Assembly (NCBI GenBank): GCA_003577005.1 | Contig: QEUW01000342.1 | Coordinates: 1-8,084 of the forward strand | Source of the DNA: Chloroflexota bacterium | GTDB lineage: Bacteria > Chloroflexota > Anaerolineae > Caldilineales > Caldilineaceae | Direction: 5' to 3' | Length of the DNA: 8,084 bases | Shown: piece after piece, positions 1-6,763 of the stretch | How positions within the stretch are numbered: the stretch's first letter is position 1 | Layout of the letters: the number at the start of each line of letters is the position of its first letter | Notes under the pieces: model-generated | Databases searched by the model: none | What the model saw: the letters and a program-made list of their open reading frames with translations, nothing else | Told to the model about the DNA's origin: nothing | Program-made: the position numbers and the translations under genes

Positions 1-663
1 CATCTCGATGTCGTTTGTGTCATCACCAAAGGCAACGACCTGAGCTAGCGGCACCCCCCAATCCGCCATGAGTACGGCCAGCGCCGCGGCTTTGTTGGCA
101 CCGGCTGCCAAAATCTGCACAAACTGGTAGCGCGCCGAAAGCAGCGCTTTTGCCGCCGCTGGCAGTTCGGCCAGCAGTGGAACCAGGGCTTGCATCTCCG
201 GCTCAAAGATCAACACCTTGGCGGCCGGATGGCGCGCCACTTCCAACAGGTTAGCAACGTGGTAGGGCGTGGTACGATTCATGCTCTGGTTGAGATAGAG
301 TTCACCGTGCACCTCCAGCCCAACAATCGCCGACGGGGCGGTTCGCTGCACCTGCTCCACAATCGTCCGCACGGCGTCGGGCGGGATCAGGTTCTCGAAA
401 ATCTTGTAACCATCGACATGGATCTCGGCGCCGTTGTAGCAGATCACCGGTGTGTTGTAAAGTTCGGGGGGGAGCACAGGCGCCACTGACCGGTGTGGCC
501 GCCCGGTGGCGATCACGAGACGACGGCCGGCATCCTGCCAGTTGCGCAGGGCGGTCAGCGTACGGGCGGAAAGTGAGCCATCGCTGCGCAGCAACGTGTC
601 GTCCAGGTCCAGGGCGGCGACGGTCAAGATTGCGGGTACGGGCATAGGTTTGGGTGATTCCAT
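1..663 (-). CDS. Cof-type HAD-superfamily hydrolase (3' end outside window)
   Basis: This is a haloacid dehalogenase-like phosphatase of the Cof/type IIB group. Such cytoplasmic Mg-dependent enzymes usually remove phosphate from sugar phosphates or flavin and pyridoxal phosphates. The 221 visible residues carry all four HAD motifs: motif I LDLDDTLL with D19 and D21, motif II IATGRP with T53, motif III lysine K191 in GANKAAAL, and motif IV GDDTND with D214 and D218. The long segment between motifs II and III is the expected place for the C2-type cap. The frame stays open to base 1; family members usually run about 260-280 residues, so roughly 50 are missing. An in-frame TAG at 669-667 limits the start to ATG 663 or ATG 645. 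Neither has a convincing Shine-Dalgarno, and I took the longer form. It is spaced away from the transporter block, so a link to the same sugar is only possible. The exact substrate cannot be read from sequence. Confidence 0.9.
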   Translation of the reverse strand, partial: MESPKPMPVPAILTVAALDLDDTLLRSDGSLSARTLTALRNWQDAGRRLVIATGRPHRSVAPVLPPELYNTPVICYNGAEIHVDGYKIFENLIPPDAVRTIVEQVQRTAPSAIVGLEVHGELYLNQSMNRTTPYHVANLLEVARHPAAKVLIFEPEMQALVPLLAELPAAAKALLSARYQFVQILAAGANKAAALAVLMADWGVPLAQVVAFGDDTNDIEM

Positions 664-714
664 GTTCTAGATTGGTTGAGCCGGCTGTTTATCCAGCGGT
701 ACAGCTAGGGCCGT

Positions 715-745
715 ATCATATCATCAGACAACCTTTCTCCGGCAA
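715..745 (-). promoter_or_regulatory. Possible sigma-70-like promoter for the HAD gene
   Basis: On the minus strand TATGAT (720-715) is a five-of-six match to the -10 consensus. TTGCCG (745-740) lies 19 bases upstream as a weak -35. This would put the transcription start about 45 bases before ATG 663 and just downstream of the inverted repeat at 767-811. The spacing is longer than ideal and such matches arise by chance, so this is a suggestion only. Confidence 0.2.
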
Positions 746-766
746 TCGCCCCCGCCCTGAGAATGG

Positions 767-811
767 CAAGGGGTCAGGCAGGGGGGCTATATCCCCCTGC
801 CTGACCCCTTG
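767..811. repeat. 19-bp perfect inverted repeat with 7-base loop
   Basis: The left arm CAAGGGGTCAGGCAGGGGG (767-785) is exactly complementary to the right arm at 793-811, and they enclose GCTATAT (786-792). It lies 27 bases beyond the stop codon of the sugar-binding lipoprotein gene. An RNA hairpin here would be very stable and could end or protect the upstream operon's transcript. No T-run follows on the minus strand, so it is not a classical intrinsic terminator. Its length, perfection and G/C-only homopolymer runs also fit a dispersed palindromic element of the REP or small non-autonomous type. Which of these applies cannot be decided from one copy. Confidence 0.8.
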
Positions 812-837
812 TCTAGCGGGCAGGACAAGCAGATCGT

Positions 838-2163
838 TTACTGGCTCTCGACCAGAACAGGGGCGAGGCGCTCGCAGATCTTGGTGACGGCCTCCTCCAC
901 GGTCGCTTCTCCCGCGACCACCAGCCCAAGTTCTTCGTTCCAGATCGTTTCGGCCTCGTTAGCGTTGCCAAAGTTGACGGGCGGCGCCTGCGAGAAGGAG
1001 AGCGAATCCAAGATGATCTCACCGGTGGAGCCGCCGTAATGAAGCCACTCTTCGCTCTGGGCAACCTCGATCACCGGCGAGATCGAACGGGCGCCCCGCA
1101 ACTCGACCCAGCGTTGCTGGCTTTCTTTGCTGGTGAGGAACTTCATCAGTTCCCACGTCTCATCCGCCACCTGGGTGCCGGACCACATGGCCCAGTGGTC
1201 GGTATAGACCACCGAGCCGCGCTCACCCGTGTTTGGCGACCGGGGCGGATAGGCCACATCCCAGTTGAAGGGATTTTCCAACGTGGCGAGGGTTGGCCGG
1301 AACCAGGGGCCGGCGAACCCCATTGCCGCGCTCTGCGTCTGGAACCAGACCAGCGCATTGGCCTGTTCGGGCAGGTCGCCCGGCAGCGGCGAGACCCCGT
1401 GCTCGGTTTGCAGGCCATAGTAGAACTCGAGCGCTTCCACGGTCTCCGGCTGCTCGAACAGACACTGGGTGCGGTCCGGGCTCAACACGTCACCGCCGTT
1501 GCCCCAGACAAACCCTGCCCACACCCAAACGATATTGAGCAGACCGAAGCCCCATTGGTCGGTTCTACCGTCACCGTCTTTGTCCACCGTCAATAGCCGG
1601 GCCGCTTCCAGCAGATCGTTCCACGTCCACTCGTCATCCGGGTAGGGAATGCCCGCTTCATCGAAGAGATCTTTGTTGTAGTAGAGGATCACGTTGCTCA
1701 TATCGCGCGGCAGTGCATAGAGCTTGCCCTGATATTTCGACCCCTCGATCGCCTGAGGCCAGTAGATGCTCAGGTCGAAGTTGTCACGCGCCACAAAATC
1801 ATCCAGCGGCATCAGCACATCGCGTGCGGCTAATCCCTCGAACTGCCCGGTATTGAGCATCATCATATCGGGTGCGTCGCCGCCGGCCAGCATTGTCTGC
1901 AAGCGGTCGCGGCCATACGGCCCACCGCCGACGATGTTGATCCATTCGATCTCGAGGTCGGGGTGTTCTTCCAGAAAGGGCGCGGCTAGCTCTTGCACTG
2001 CACTGTATTCCCCTTCGCCCAGCCAGACGGTGACGCGAATCTTGGTCTTGCCGGATGCGGCGCTGCCGGCACCTGGCACAGCGCCCGGCTGTACGCAAGC
2101 GCTCAGCAGCAGGCTTATGATGAGCGTAAACGACAGGGCAAAATAGCGAACCTTCGGTTTCAT
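838..2163 (-). CDS. Sugar-binding lipoprotein of a CUT1 ABC transporter
   Basis: This is the extracytoplasmic solute-binding protein (SBP_bac_1 / family 1) that captures a carbohydrate and delivers it to the two permeases encoded just upstream. The 441-residue length is normal. Residues 1-22 form a lipoprotein signal: KPK basic start, hydrophobic core, lipobox LSAC with C23 as the lipidated cysteine. A Gly/Ala/Ser/Pro linker follows to about residue 39. The mature part shows family landmarks: AAPFLEEHPDLEIEW (60-74), AGGDAPDMMML (93-103), GKLYALPRDM (146-155), YYNKDLFDEAGI (161-172) and WELMKFLTS (337-345). DKDGDGRTDQ (194-203) resembles a calcium-binding EF-hand-type loop. Many Trp and Tyr residues (for example 213-220) suit stacking on sugar rings. 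The start is fixed by AAGAGGAGG seven bases before ATG 2163. A 120-base gap separates it from permease 2. Substrate unknown; the GH172 neighbour hints at a furanose-containing oligosaccharide. Confidence 0.93.
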   Translation of the reverse strand: MKPKVRYFALSFTLIISLLLSACVQPGAVPGAGSAASGKTKIRVTVWLGEGEYSAVQELAAPFLEEHPDLEIEWINIVGGGPYGRDRLQTMLAGGDAPDMMMLNTGQFEGLAARDVLMPLDDFVARDNFDLSIYWPQAIEGSKYQGKLYALPRDMSNVILYYNKDLFDEAGIPYPDDEWTWNDLLEAARLLTVDKDGDGRTDQWGFGLLNIVWVWAGFVWGNGGDVLSPDRTQCLFEQPETVEALEFYYGLQTEHGVSPLPGDLPEQANALVWFQTQSAAMGFAGPWFRPTLATLENPFNWDVAYPPRSPNTGERGSVVYTDHWAMWSGTQVADETWELMKFLTSKESQQRWVELRGARSISPVIEVAQSEEWLHYGGSTGEIILDSLSFSQAPPVNFGNANEAETIWNEELGLVVAGEATVEEAVTKICERLAPVLVESQ

Positions 2164-2283
2164 CCCTCTGCCTCCTCTTGAGTTGTGTAAAACTGCGGTC
2201 GAACCAGGTGTAGGTGAAGTATTGACCCATTTGCACGAGCGCGTACGAACGAGTCAAGGCATGGGTGCGAACTGACTTCTCTA

Positions 2284-3180
2284 TTAACGCCCCGTCAAGC
2301 CCGCCATTGAGATCCCGCGGATAAACTGCTTCTGGAAGATAAAGAAGACCAGCAAGATAGGCGCCGTCATCATAGTAGAGTAGGCCATCGTCTGGTTAAA
2401 AAACGTGTTGTACTGGTCGCGGAAAAGGCGAACGCCAAGGGCAAGCGTAAATTTATCCTGCGTATTGAGGAAAATGAGAGGGCCGATAAAGTCATTCCAG
2501 TGAAAGACCAGCGATAGAATTGTCACCGTTGCCAAAGCAGGTTTAGACAACGGCATCAGGATCGACCACCAGGTGCGGAAGTAACTTGCGCCATCGATGC
2601 GCGCTGCATCGTCCAGTTCAGTCGGCAATGTCATAAAGAACTGGCGCAACAAAAAGATAAAGATCGGGTAGCCGCCAAAGAAGGCCGGCACGGTAAGGGG
2701 CAAAAAGGTGTTGATCCAGCCCAAATTGCGAAACAGGATGAACAGCGGAATCATCGTCACAAAGTAGGGCAGCATCAGCGTGCTCAGCATCAGCGTAAAG
2801 AGCACATCGCGCCCAGGAAAGCGCAGGCGGGCAAAGCCGTAGGCCGCCAGCGAAGAGGTGAGCACGGTTCCAACCAGCGAGACTACGGAAATGACAAGTG
2901 TATTTTTTAAGAAAGTGAGGGTGGGCACTCTGGTAAATGCGATCACATAGTTTTCCCAGGCAAAGCGCTGCGGAATCCAGCGAATAGGGAATTCATACTC
3001 CGTGCCGTTGGGTTTGAGCGACGTGCTGACCATGTAGATCAGCGGCAACACCGTGGTGGCAACCAGCCCAAGCAGGAGTACATGCACCAACAGGCCCGTC
3101 AACTGGGAGCGCACAGACGCACGGGCCAGCCATGCGCTCCAGACGCCGCCAGATGCAGGCGAGACTGTCAACCGGCTCAT
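2284..3180 (-). CDS. Carbohydrate ABC transporter permease, MalG/UgpE-like
   Basis: This is the second inner-membrane permease subunit of the CUT1 importer. Its 298 residues match the family (about 270-300). About six membrane segments are visible, near residues 30-51, 94-117, 127-150, 158-180, 215-236 and 268-284. The cytoplasmic EAA loop that docks on the ATPase reads DAARIDGA (191-198) and is followed by LMPLSKPALAT, both typical. The C-terminus QKQFIRGISMAGLTGR resembles the usual MalG/UgpE ending, where the family commonly has a G-x-V-K-G-like tail. The start ATG at 3180 overlaps the TGA of permease 1 in an ATGA arrangement, with AAGGAGAGG just upstream inside the preceding gene, so the two are translationally coupled. 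The partner ATPase is not in the window, as is common for CUT1 systems that share one MsmK/UgpC-type ATPase. Confidence 0.95.
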   Translation of the reverse strand: MSRLTVSPASGGVWSAWLARASVRSQLTGLLVHVLLLGLVATTVLPLIYMVSTSLKPNGTEYEFPIRWIPQRFAWENYVIAFTRVPTLTFLKNTLVISVVSLVGTVLTSSLAAYGFARLRFPGRDVLFTLMLSTLMLPYFVTMIPLFILFRNLGWINTFLPLTVPAFFGGYPIFIFLLRQFFMTLPTELDDAARIDGASYFRTWWSILMPLSKPALATVTILSLVFHWNDFIGPLIFLNTQDKFTLALGVRLFRDQYNTFFNQTMAYSTMMTAPILLVFFIFQKQFIRGISMAGLTGR

Positions 3181-4133
3181 CGCACCTCTCCTTCATAATA
3201 GACCCACGTGCGGGAGACACGGAACTGCACCAGTGTCATCAACAAGACGATCAGAAAGAGCACCCAGGCCAGCAGCGAGGCGTAACCCATGCGGAAATTC
3301 TGAAAACCGTTTTGGTAGATATAGAGCACCAGCATCAACGAAGCGTTACCAGGGCCGCCGTTGGTCATGATAAACACGTTGGTGAAGACCTGGAACGAGC
3401 CAATGATGCCGATGATCAGGTTGAAGAAGAGCGTGGGAGAGAGCATCGGCAGCGTGATGTGGCGAAAGAGCCGCCAGCTGTTCGCCCCATCGATACGCGC
3501 CGCTTCGTAGAGGGTTTCAGGAATGCCTTGGAGACCAGCCAGGAAGATGATCATGGCATTGCCAAAGGCCCAGATCGCCATGATCACCAGCGATGGTTTT
3601 ACCAGGTTCACATCCCACAGCCAGCGCTGGGGAGCGATGCCAAACCAGTTCAGGATCCCGTTTGCCAGCCCATAGGTTGGGCTAAAGATGAAAAACCAGA
3701 GAATCGCCGTGGCCACGATCGGCATCTGCGAAGGCAGATAGATCAGCGCCCGATAGACATTGGTGTTGCGCACACCCACGTTGAGCAGCAGCGCGGCGCA
3801 CAGCGCCGCCACCAGGTTGAGCGGCACAGCCAGGATCGTATAAAAAAGTGTGTTCCACAACGAGACCAGCACAAGCGGGTCTCGCAACAGACGCTGAAAA
3901 TTCCCCAGCCCCGTCCATTCGGCGGGCGTGATCACTTCCCACTTCATAAACATCAGGATAAAGGAAGCGATGATCGGGCCCAGCGAGAAGAAGAGAAAGC
4001 CTAGAAACCACGGCAGAATGGCAAGATAGCCAGCGAGGGCTTCTTGCCTTCTCAGGTTGGAGCCCAGCCAGGAACGCCGTCCTTCTAGACGTTGGGTGCG
4101 CCAGACGGCGGCAGTCTGATTTGGGGTGGCCAT
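3177..4133 (-). CDS. Carbohydrate ABC transporter permease, MalF/UgpA-like
   Basis: This is the first inner-membrane permease subunit of the CUT1 importer, 318 residues, a usual length. After a basic cytoplasmic N-terminus (residues 1-33), hydrophobic segments appear near 35-62, 93-118, 128-151, 180-200, 232-252 and 284-304. The EAA loop is EAARIDGA (210-217), followed by the characteristic FRHITLPMLSPTLFF. TNGGPGNAS (257-265) is the conserved GGP turn of UgpA/MalF proteins, and GLGNFQRLL (75-83) is the usual periplasmic motif after the first segment. The start is set by AGGAGGT (4143-4137) three bases before ATG 4133. It lies 117 bases beyond the GH172 gene; that spacer carries dyads, so the uptake block may be separately controlled. 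The ATGA overlap with permease 2 shows they are one transcript. It forms the heterodimeric channel with the next gene's product. Confidence 0.95.
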   Translation of the reverse strand: MATPNQTAAVWRTQRLEGRRSWLGSNLRRQEALAGYLAILPWFLGFLFFSLGPIIASFILMFMKWEVITPAEWTGLGNFQRLLRDPLVLVSLWNTLFYTILAVPLNLVAALCAALLLNVGVRNTNVYRALIYLPSQMPIVATAILWFFIFSPTYGLANGILNWFGIAPQRWLWDVNLVKPSLVIMAIWAFGNAMIIFLAGLQGIPETLYEAARIDGANSWRLFRHITLPMLSPTLFFNLIIGIIGSFQVFTNVFIMTNGGPGNASLMLVLYIYQNGFQNFRMGYASLLAWVLFLIVLLMTLVQFRVSRTWVYYEGEVR

Positions 4134-4154
4134 AGCACCTCCTACAATCCGCCT

Positions 4155-4168
4155 TGAACCAAAGTTCA
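4155..4168. promoter_or_regulatory. Small dyad upstream of permease 1, possible operator
   Basis: TGAAC-CAAA-GTTCA is a perfect five-base dyad around a four-base centre. It lies 11 bases before the ribosome site of permease 1 and 22 before its ATG. Sugar-uptake operons often have repressor operators at this position, but the match is short and no repressor is encoded in the window. It could equally be a minor RNA hairpin in the leader. Confidence 0.25.
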
Positions 4169-4181
4169 GGCTGAAAGCAAA

Positions 4182-4199
4182 AGTCCACTGCCGTGGACT
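4182..4199 (-). terminator. Hairpin in GH172-permease spacer, weak terminator or attenuator
   Basis: On the minus strand AGTCCAC-GGCA-GTGGACT forms a perfect seven-base stem with a four-base loop, followed by TTT-GC-TTT. The short stem and broken T-run would make a leaky intrinsic terminator between the oxidoreductase/GH172 block and the transporter block. That would suit unequal expression of enzymes and importer. It may instead be an RNA-processing hairpin. Confidence 0.35.
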
Positions 4200-4218
4200 G
4201 TGTAAGTCGAGTTCACCT

Positions 4219-4267
4219 CATCCCATCCCGCAATCCCCATTCCTCACTCCCTACTCCCCACCTCCTA
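4219..4267. repeat. C-rich heptad quasi-repeat tract (seven 7-base units)
   Basis: Read on the plus strand, seven consecutive 7-base units each end in A and are otherwise almost pure pyrimidine: CATCCCA, TCCCGCA, ATCCCCA, TTCCTCA, CTCCCTA, CTCCCCA, CCTCCTA. The tract runs over the stop codon of the GH172 gene (TAG at 4253-4251), so its purine-rich strand encodes the last residues GGGE. The G-run strand could form a G-quadruplex. It resembles the degenerate heptameric short tandem repeats (STRRs) described in filamentous cyanobacteria. Whether copies exist elsewhere in this genome cannot be seen here. Confidence 0.6.
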
Positions 4268-5534
4268 TTGCCTGTGAATCAGGCAGCAGCGGCTCCAGAA
4301 TCTCGCGGGCCTGCGCAGCCGAAAGATGGCTCTGTTCATATTTTTCGTCGTTGATCGCCTGCCGGGCGTCCTGAAGATGCAGGAAGGCGCGGAAGACTTC
4401 GGGCGACGAACGCAGGTTGCGCGGGATTTTGCGCCACAGATCCTCTTCCACCGCGCTCGTGGCTTGCACGGCCTCATCTAGACCTGCCAGCGCAATGGGT
4501 CTCCGCTCTGCCGTAGACGGGAGGGCCGCAAAGGGACGATGCGGCTCGCGCTGATACCAGTAGGCCACGCTGACATAGTCGTTTGCCAGGTCGTTGTTGT
4601 GCCCATGCTCCACCGTCACACGGATCCGCTTCTGGAAGCGCACCGGCTGCTCGACAAAGAAGCGATACATGCCGTTCTTGCCGCTCCAATCCAGGTTACT
4701 GACCAGATGGAAGCCGGTGTACGGCCCGGCGTATTCGGTGTTGGTGCAGGCGCCGGCTCCGTGAATTTCCTCGTGACCGGTGCCGTGATAGGAGGGCGGC
4801 CAGGTGTCGTCGTCGATGAAGATCATGTCATCGCCTTCACCCCACCAGCCACCCGTGATGTTGTCGATCTGCAAGATGTGGCCGATGTAGTTCCCCTGCC
4901 CTTCGGCATCCAACAGGACGTAGTTTGCTGCACCCGTCAGGTTGTACCCCTTGAACCAGGGGTCTTCGGGCTGTTCCTCGGCCACGGTAGGGTTCTCGCG
5001 CTGCCACTGGGCATGAAAATAGGCAATGTCGGGCGGAGGAGGCGTCTCATGCAGTTCGTACTCGGTGTGGTGCCAGAGCTGCATCGGGCGTTCACTCTCG
5101 TTGACTGCAAGAATGCGGGCACGGTGCGCAAAGGGCATGGGGAAATAGGCATTGAAACCGGGCACGGCCACGACACCGCCGGGGTTGACACAGAGCATGA
5201 GCGAAGTGAAGCAGCGGACCTTGCATTGGGCGATCCCAAAAAAGTCGCCCAATGGCACCTCCACGCTAGGTTCCGTCTCGTCGTCCCAGTACATCCGCAA
5301 CACGACTTCCCGCAACTGGTGAGGATGTCTGATCCACGGTGCGACGTAGAAACGGTGAATACAGCCGGGGCCGGTCGTATCGAGCAGCGTATCGCTTTTG
5401 CCCGGCTCGATGACGATAAAATCGCGGTTAGCGCCGCTGCGGTCCCAACTGGCTTCGCGCCGGGTGCGGATGGGCCGCAGCGTTGCCAGTTCGGCAAAGG
5501 GGCTGCCCACGATCCAGCGATCTGCGATGCTCAT
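4251..5534 (-). CDS. GH172 (DUF2961) family glycoside hydrolase, cytoplasmic
   Basis: This 427-residue protein is recognised as DUF2961, now glycoside hydrolase family 172. Characterised members act on furanosides: alpha-D-fructofuranosidase / difructose dianhydride I synthase in Bifidobacterium, and exo-D-arabinofuranosidases. Family signatures are the N-terminal RTRREASWDRSGANRD (23-38), IEPGKSDTLLD (42-52), TGPGCIHRFYV (54-64), EVPLGDFFG (92-100), NAYFPMPF (128-135), GGWWGEGDDMIFID (228-241) and YHGTGHEE (249-256). By position E233 would be the nucleophile and E255 the acid/base, as I recall for the Bifidobacterium enzyme. There is no signal peptide, so it should act on imported substrate in the cytoplasm. 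Residues about 345-420 are a helical C-terminal extension. AGAGGAGAG lies six bases before ATG 5534 and directly follows the previous stop codon, so it is coupled to the iron-sulfur gene. Exact sugar specificity is unknown. Confidence 0.88.
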   Translation of the reverse strand: MSIADRWIVGSPFAELATLRPIRTRREASWDRSGANRDFIVIEPGKSDTLLDTTGPGCIHRFYVAPWIRHPHQLREVVLRMYWDDETEPSVEVPLGDFFGIAQCKVRCFTSLMLCVNPGGVVAVPGFNAYFPMPFAHRARILAVNESERPMQLWHHTEYELHETPPPPDIAYFHAQWQRENPTVAEEQPEDPWFKGYNLTGAANYVLLDAEGQGNYIGHILQIDNITGGWWGEGDDMIFIDDDTWPPSYHGTGHEEIHGAGACTNTEYAGPYTGFHLVSNLDWSGKNGMYRFFVEQPVRFQKRIRVTVEHGHNNDLANDYVSVAYWYQREPHRPFAALPSTAERRPIALAGLDEAVQATSAVEEDLWRKIPRNLRSSPEVFRAFLHLQDARQAINDEKYEQSHLSAAQAREILEPLLPDSQAIGGGE

Positions 5535-5549
5535 AGCGTTCTCTCCTCT

Positions 5550-6737
5550 TTATGGCTGCTCTTGGGCTGCATCTATCAATACCTGGCTCAATTCTCGCAC
5601 CTGAACGGGGCTGGGGAACCCACCAGGCCCGGCGTTCGCCACCGCCGCCAGATGGCCCGCCTCCGCCGGGCAGGCTGTGACCAGCCACTCGGCCCCGACT
5701 CGGCTGGCCTCTTCCAGCCTGCGCCTGGCGATCTCGTATGCGGTTTCGGGGTGCAGCAGTTCTAACCCCGCGCCTTGTCCACTGCCCCGCGTTTGGGTGC
5801 GGTTGTACGGCGTCTCTACCAACTGCAAACCGGGCACTCGCCCCAGCAGGGATCGCGGCGCGTCGTATATCCCCATGTGGGCGCCCAATTGCCCCGCATC
5901 GTGATAGGCGACCACCTTTGCCACCGGCCGGTTCAACTTTAGGTGGCCCGTATCGGCCAGACGGTCCAGGTATTCACTCAGGTGGTACACGGCGAAAGGA
6001 ACATCCAACCCCATCGCCTGCGGAGCGAGGGCTTTGAAGAGCCGATAACAGCCGCTCTCGGCGACGACCAGTTCGCGCACCCTCTTCTCGGCCAAAGACT
6101 GGATGGCGGTGCGCGCCTGCTGTACGGCCAATGCCCGATCCCCTAGCTGCCAGGCCAGCAGACCGCAGCAGCCTTCTTCTGCGCCAAGCGTACCCAGGTC
6201 GAGCGTGCTTCCCTGGGACGTTGCTTGTAGCAACCGGGCCGCTGCATGCAAGGCATCGCGATGACGATGACCAGAGCAGCCCGCCCACAGATAGACGGGA
6301 GCGGGCCGCCCCGTCTCCATCGATGAAGGAATCCAGGCCGTCCGTTTGTCGGCGGAATCTGCGTAGGGGCTGTTGGCCGCCCGTAAATCGTCCAGCAGGA
6401 TACGCACGCCATCGGGAATAATGTTGCGCTCTGTCGCCTCGGCCCGCAGCGCCAGGATGATGTTTGGCGTATCGATTGGCTCGCCGTAACCGGGTGCGAC
6501 ACAACCGTGTACCCGGCACGCGCCGCAGTCGCTGCATTTGTAGAGCGCCTCCGCTGCCGAAGGGGTATAATCGGTCATGCCTTGCAGGATACCCAGCGCA
6601 AAATGGTTGAATCCCGAGGGCGCAACCCCATCTGAGCGCAGTACATCGTAAACGGCGCAGACATTGCGGCAATATTTGTACGAGCAGACGGAACAGGCTA
6701 TGATGTCTTCCTGCAAGGCAGACAGGTATGATCTCAT
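5550..6737 (-). CDS. GlcF/HdrD-like iron-sulfur (CCG-domain) oxidoreductase subunit
   Basis: This 395-residue protein should carry electrons from the FAD oxidase encoded just upstream towards a membrane or soluble acceptor, as GlcF does for GlcD. Two ferredoxin-type cysteine sets lie at the N-terminus: C15, C18, C23, C27 and C68, C71, C74, C79. Both have one unusual four-residue gap. The first CCG-type domain is mostly kept: GC at 153-154, CCG at 190-192 and C230 in ESGCYR, although the cysteine three residues earlier is E227. The second CCG domain keeps its frame (YHDAGQLG 278-285, GIYDAPRSLL 289-298, VTACP 353-357) but has lost its ligands: the HDPC cysteine is G282, the CCG is R317-G318-S319, and only C356 remains. 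The start at 6737 is chosen for AGGAGGA at 6747-6741; an upstream in-frame extension to 7001 would read through the FAD gene out of frame and looks like noise. No signal peptide or membrane segment. Physiological substrate of the pair unknown. Confidence 0.88.
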   Translation of the reverse strand: MRSYLSALQEDIIACSVCSYKYCRNVCAVYDVLRSDGVAPSGFNHFALGILQGMTDYTPSAAEALYKCSDCGACRVHGCVAPGYGEPIDTPNIILALRAEATERNIIPDGVRILLDDLRAANSPYADSADKRTAWIPSSMETGRPAPVYLWAGCSGHRHRDALHAAARLLQATSQGSTLDLGTLGAEEGCCGLLAWQLGDRALAVQQARTAIQSLAEKRVRELVVAESGCYRLFKALAPQAMGLDVPFAVYHLSEYLDRLADTGHLKLNRPVAKVVAYHDAGQLGAHMGIYDAPRSLLGRVPGLQLVETPYNRTQTRGSGQGAGLELLHPETAYEIARRRLEEASRVGAEWLVTACPAEAGHLAAVANAGPGGFPSPVQVRELSQVLIDAAQEQP

Positions 6738-6740
6738 CCT

Positions 6741-6747
6741 TCCTCCT
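6741..6747 (-). promoter_or_regulatory. Ribosome binding site setting the iron-sulfur protein start
   Basis: AGGAGGA on the minus strand lies just before ATG 6737, in the 26-base gap after the FAD oxidase stop codon. It decides against the longer in-frame reading that starts at 7001 inside the FAD gene. Confidence 0.8.
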
Positions 6748-6763
6748 GGTTGGATAGTAGCGG

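Noticed and set aside
767..811. The long hairpin as a standard rho-independent terminator
   Set aside because: The bases following it on the minus strand are CCATTCTCAG rather than a run of T, so it was listed as an inverted repeat instead.
1039..1596. A 185-codon open frame on the plus strand
   Set aside because: It is antisense to the solute-binding lipoprotein and shows no motif of its own.
2234..2257. TTGACT (2257-2252, minus strand) as a promoter for the binding-protein gene
   Set aside because: It is a good -35 match, but at 17-19 bases downstream there are only GCAAAT/CAAATG/AAATGG-like sequences, which are poor -10 boxes. A promoter in this 120-base spacer is possible but not supported.
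3132..4004. A 290-codon open frame on the plus strand
   Set aside because: It is antisense to permease 1, which has intact EAA and GGP motifs. The translation is rich in Arg, Gln and His as expected for a mirror frame of a hydrophobic membrane protein.
4539..5765. A 408-codon open frame on the plus strand
   Set aside because: It lies opposite the GH172 gene and the end of the iron-sulfur gene, both of which have clear family motifs. It has no recognisable domain and arises from GC-rich codon use on the other strand.
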